A stretch of DNA of 64,000 nt from Adlercreutzia sp. ZJ141 (lineage in GTDB: Bacteria > Actinomycetota > Coriobacteriia > Coriobacteriales > Eggerthellaceae). The number at the start of each line of letters is the position of its first letter. Within the stretch, counting starts at the first letter, position 1. Below, piece after piece: positions 62,825-64,000 of this stretch. Below the pieces are notes generated by a model. The model did no database searches. It had not been told where the DNA came from and saw nothing but the letters and a program-made list of their open reading frames with translations. The stretch spans positions 99,072 to 163,071 of the forward strand of contig NZ_JAAKEB010000005.1 of assembly GCF_011038965.1 (NCBI RefSeq), given 5' to 3'. The translations under genes were made by a program, and so were the position numbers.

Positions 62825-63224
62825 CGCTGTGTCTATGGGTGATAGGCCTTATGAGCAGGATTGCTCCTTTCCGGTCGACGTGGCAGAATTTATCATCTAC
62901 AACTCATAATCTGCTGAAGGAAGATGTTACCGCTCAAGCAGGAGTTTTCCAAGTGCAAGCGCTCTTTACCGCAGTGGTGAATCAGCTCGGTGATTACTCC
63001 AATGATGGGTGATACACACCGTTAAATCGATTCACATTCATTAAAGTAACCAATTTCGTTACTTTACGCAATACAAATCAGCAATATCCTGCGAATCACG
63101 CAAACTTACAAGGGGATCTCGCTCAAAGAAGAATTGATGATAATCCTTATTTTCAGGGTTTTCCCTGCGAAACTGGCGACGCGAGTGCTCGAACCAACCA
63201 AAAAACGCAACCGCTGGGTAACCG
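62825..63224. other. Gene-poor region with two doubtful short frames
   Basis: Plus strand 62803-63012 could encode a 69-residue peptide with no ribosome binding site or recognisable family. Minus strand 63059-63262 gives 67 residues (GYPAVAFFGWFEHSRRQFRR and FFERDPLVSLRDSQDIADLY) that look protein-like and overlap the end of the next gene by 38 bp in another frame; it could be the tail of a broken gene. I do not call either as a gene. Confidence 0.4.
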
Positions 63225-63785
63225 TTACTCGGCAGCCTTTTGCAAAACTGCGGCACCGACACCTGAGAGCGTTACGTCAAGATAGGTTCCGTCGGGAGCG
63301 GAAGAGTCGGCGGCAAGGCCGAGGTTTGAAAGAAGTGCTGCCGCATAATAGCAATCTTCATAGGTATCAACATAGAAATCCGGAATGTCTGTTAGGTGAA
63401 GTACGGTACCCTCTTTCACCTTTGTATCGGTAGCGGCTTTCACATATGCCTTTGCCAGTATGCGAAGAACTAAAGGGGCAAAATCGAAGTCAACGGACAC
63501 ATCCCCAAAGCCTAAGGCCGCTTTGTAGTCATCCTCTTCAAACATGAGCGTTTCTATTTCATCGCCGGTTTGCACCTGTTGACGGCGAAGTGCAAACTCA
63601 AGGTTAGGTGCCGCGCTGAAGTCTTCTAACTCATCGTCTTCTTCGGAACCGTAGCTTTCATACTCACGTATCGCATCATCTATCTGATCGATGCTGTACT
63701 CACACGTAACATCTTGCAGACCCATGGCTTCAACTGCTCGCAAAAGACCTGGTAGGCGTTTAACGATTCTGTCTTCGAGTTCCAT
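63225..63785 (-). CDS. Hypothetical acidic cytoplasmic protein
   Basis: 186 residues from ATG 63785, which AAAGAGGTG precedes. No membrane segment or signal peptide. Very acidic between about 35 and 75 (YGSEEDDELEDFSA, FEEDDYKAAL), with a more ordered second half (LVLRILAKAYVKAATDTKVK, DTYEDCYYAAALLSNLG). I do not recognise the family. Reading the frame to 63905 would run into the group II intron, so that extension is not real. Its expression signals may lie in, or have been cut by, that intron. Confidence 0.65.
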   Translation of the reverse strand: MELEDRIVKRLPGLLRAVEAMGLQDVTCEYSIDQIDDAIREYESYGSEEDDELEDFSAAPNLEFALRRQQVQTGDEIETLMFEEDDYKAALGFGDVSVDFDFAPLVLRILAKAYVKAATDTKVKEGTVLHLTDIPDFYVDTYEDCYYAAALLSNLGLAADSSAPDGTYLDVTLSGVGAAVLQKAAE

Positions 63786-63873
63786 CTTTGTACACCTCTT
63801 TCTTTGGTTTCCCTTGCTTCGTACACGGTAGAAACCGGTAGCAATATGATTGCTCAAACACACACTATGTGGT

Positions 63874-64000
63874 AATCGAGTAGGAGGGATGCCATTAGTT
63901 GACATCCCGTCCTCTCACACCACCGTGCGTACCGTTCGGTACACGGCGGTTCCATTAACATACATGTACTTGTTCGTAGTAGTCAGAGAAAAACAGATAG
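63874..64000 (-). mobile_element. 3' end of a group II intron (domains V and VI)
   Basis: Minus strand: domain V is a 32-nt hairpin, arms ACCGCCGTG (63950-63942) and CACGGTGGT (63927-63919), inner arms TACC/GGTA with GAAC tetraloop and a two-base CG bulge, which is the group II domain V design; the CGC rather than AGC triad suggests bacterial class C or a relative. Domain VI follows as GGGATG (63908-63903)/CATCCC (63891-63886) with a branch-point-like CTAATGG loop. The intron end is near 63874-63880. A frame ending YYEQVHVC (TAA near 63954) just upstream could be the reverse transcriptase C-terminus. The rest lies beyond the right edge. Confidence 0.75.

Noticed and set aside
63786..63905. 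40-residue N-terminal extension of the hypothetical protein
   Set aside because: It would be encoded by group II intron domain VI, and ATG 63785 has its own ribosome binding site.

Overview
The window looks like chromosomal DNA from an anaerobic actinobacterium of the class Coriobacteriia (Eggerthellales-like; genus not resolved). Three things point there: a selenocysteine-type formate dehydrogenase beside a complete [FeFe]-hydrogenase maturation set; a long minus-strand backbone (rarA, DUF948-like, alaS, ruvX, mltG, aroE, aroC, aroK, aroB, aroQ, pepP, efp, nusB) whose order is the one I know from Actinobacteria such as Mycobacterium; and a giant repeat-rich secreted protein of a kind common in gut Coriobacteriia. 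I see no rRNA gene, tRNA gene or CRISPR array.

Layout. 1-6.6 kb: 3'-truncated (by the window edge) formate dehydrogenase gene with an in-frame UGA and a SECIS hairpin, divergent from hydE-hydG-hydF and a TM1266-type hydrogenase regulator. 6.7-9.6 kb: small accessory genes (XRE regulator, hicA broken by an amber codon, intact hicB, DUF4143 ATPase). 9.8-29.8 kb: one minus-strand operon of about 20 kb that starts at a strong promoter near 29.75 kb. It encodes a SipW-like signal peptidase, a TasA/camelysin-like secreted protein, a second such protein with an LAQTG sorting signal, a signal peptidase fused in one chain to its own TasA-like substrate domain, a fourth substrate-like protein and a 4758-residue modular secreted protein. 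I read this as a surface-fibre or biofilm-matrix system, and it is the most interesting part of the window. 30-38.4 kb: GNAT acetyltransferase, then a core operon (carboxyltransferase-biotin carrier fusion, biotin carboxylase, Asp23, NusB, XseB, Dxs) and efp. 38.4-42.9 kb: an accessory insert between efp and pepP with a decayed MNT/HEPN toxin-antitoxin pair, a HipA-like kinase and a hybrid histidine kinase. 42.9-57.6 kb: shikimate pathway genes, cell-wall and replication genes. 57.8 kb: a structured RNA that resembles 6S RNA. 58-64 kb: second DUF4143 ATPase and a fragment of a third, two UDP-sugar genes (Ugd and an epimerase), an orphan CdiA-type nuclease toxin domain, an unknown protein and the 3' end of a group II intron.

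How the genes fit together. HydE, HydG and HydF build the H-cluster of an [FeFe]-hydrogenase encoded elsewhere; with the formate dehydrogenase this implies formate/H2 metabolism. The two SipW-like peptidases probably release the TasA-like proteins, whose N-termini share an (A/G)-(K/R)-(Y/F) cleavage context, while the giant protein leaves by an ordinary Sec signal. The aro genes supply chorismate precursors. Several toxin-antitoxin loci are broken or duplicated (hicA, hepT, mntA copy), and all three DUF4143-type ATPase loci have repeated sequences in front of them.
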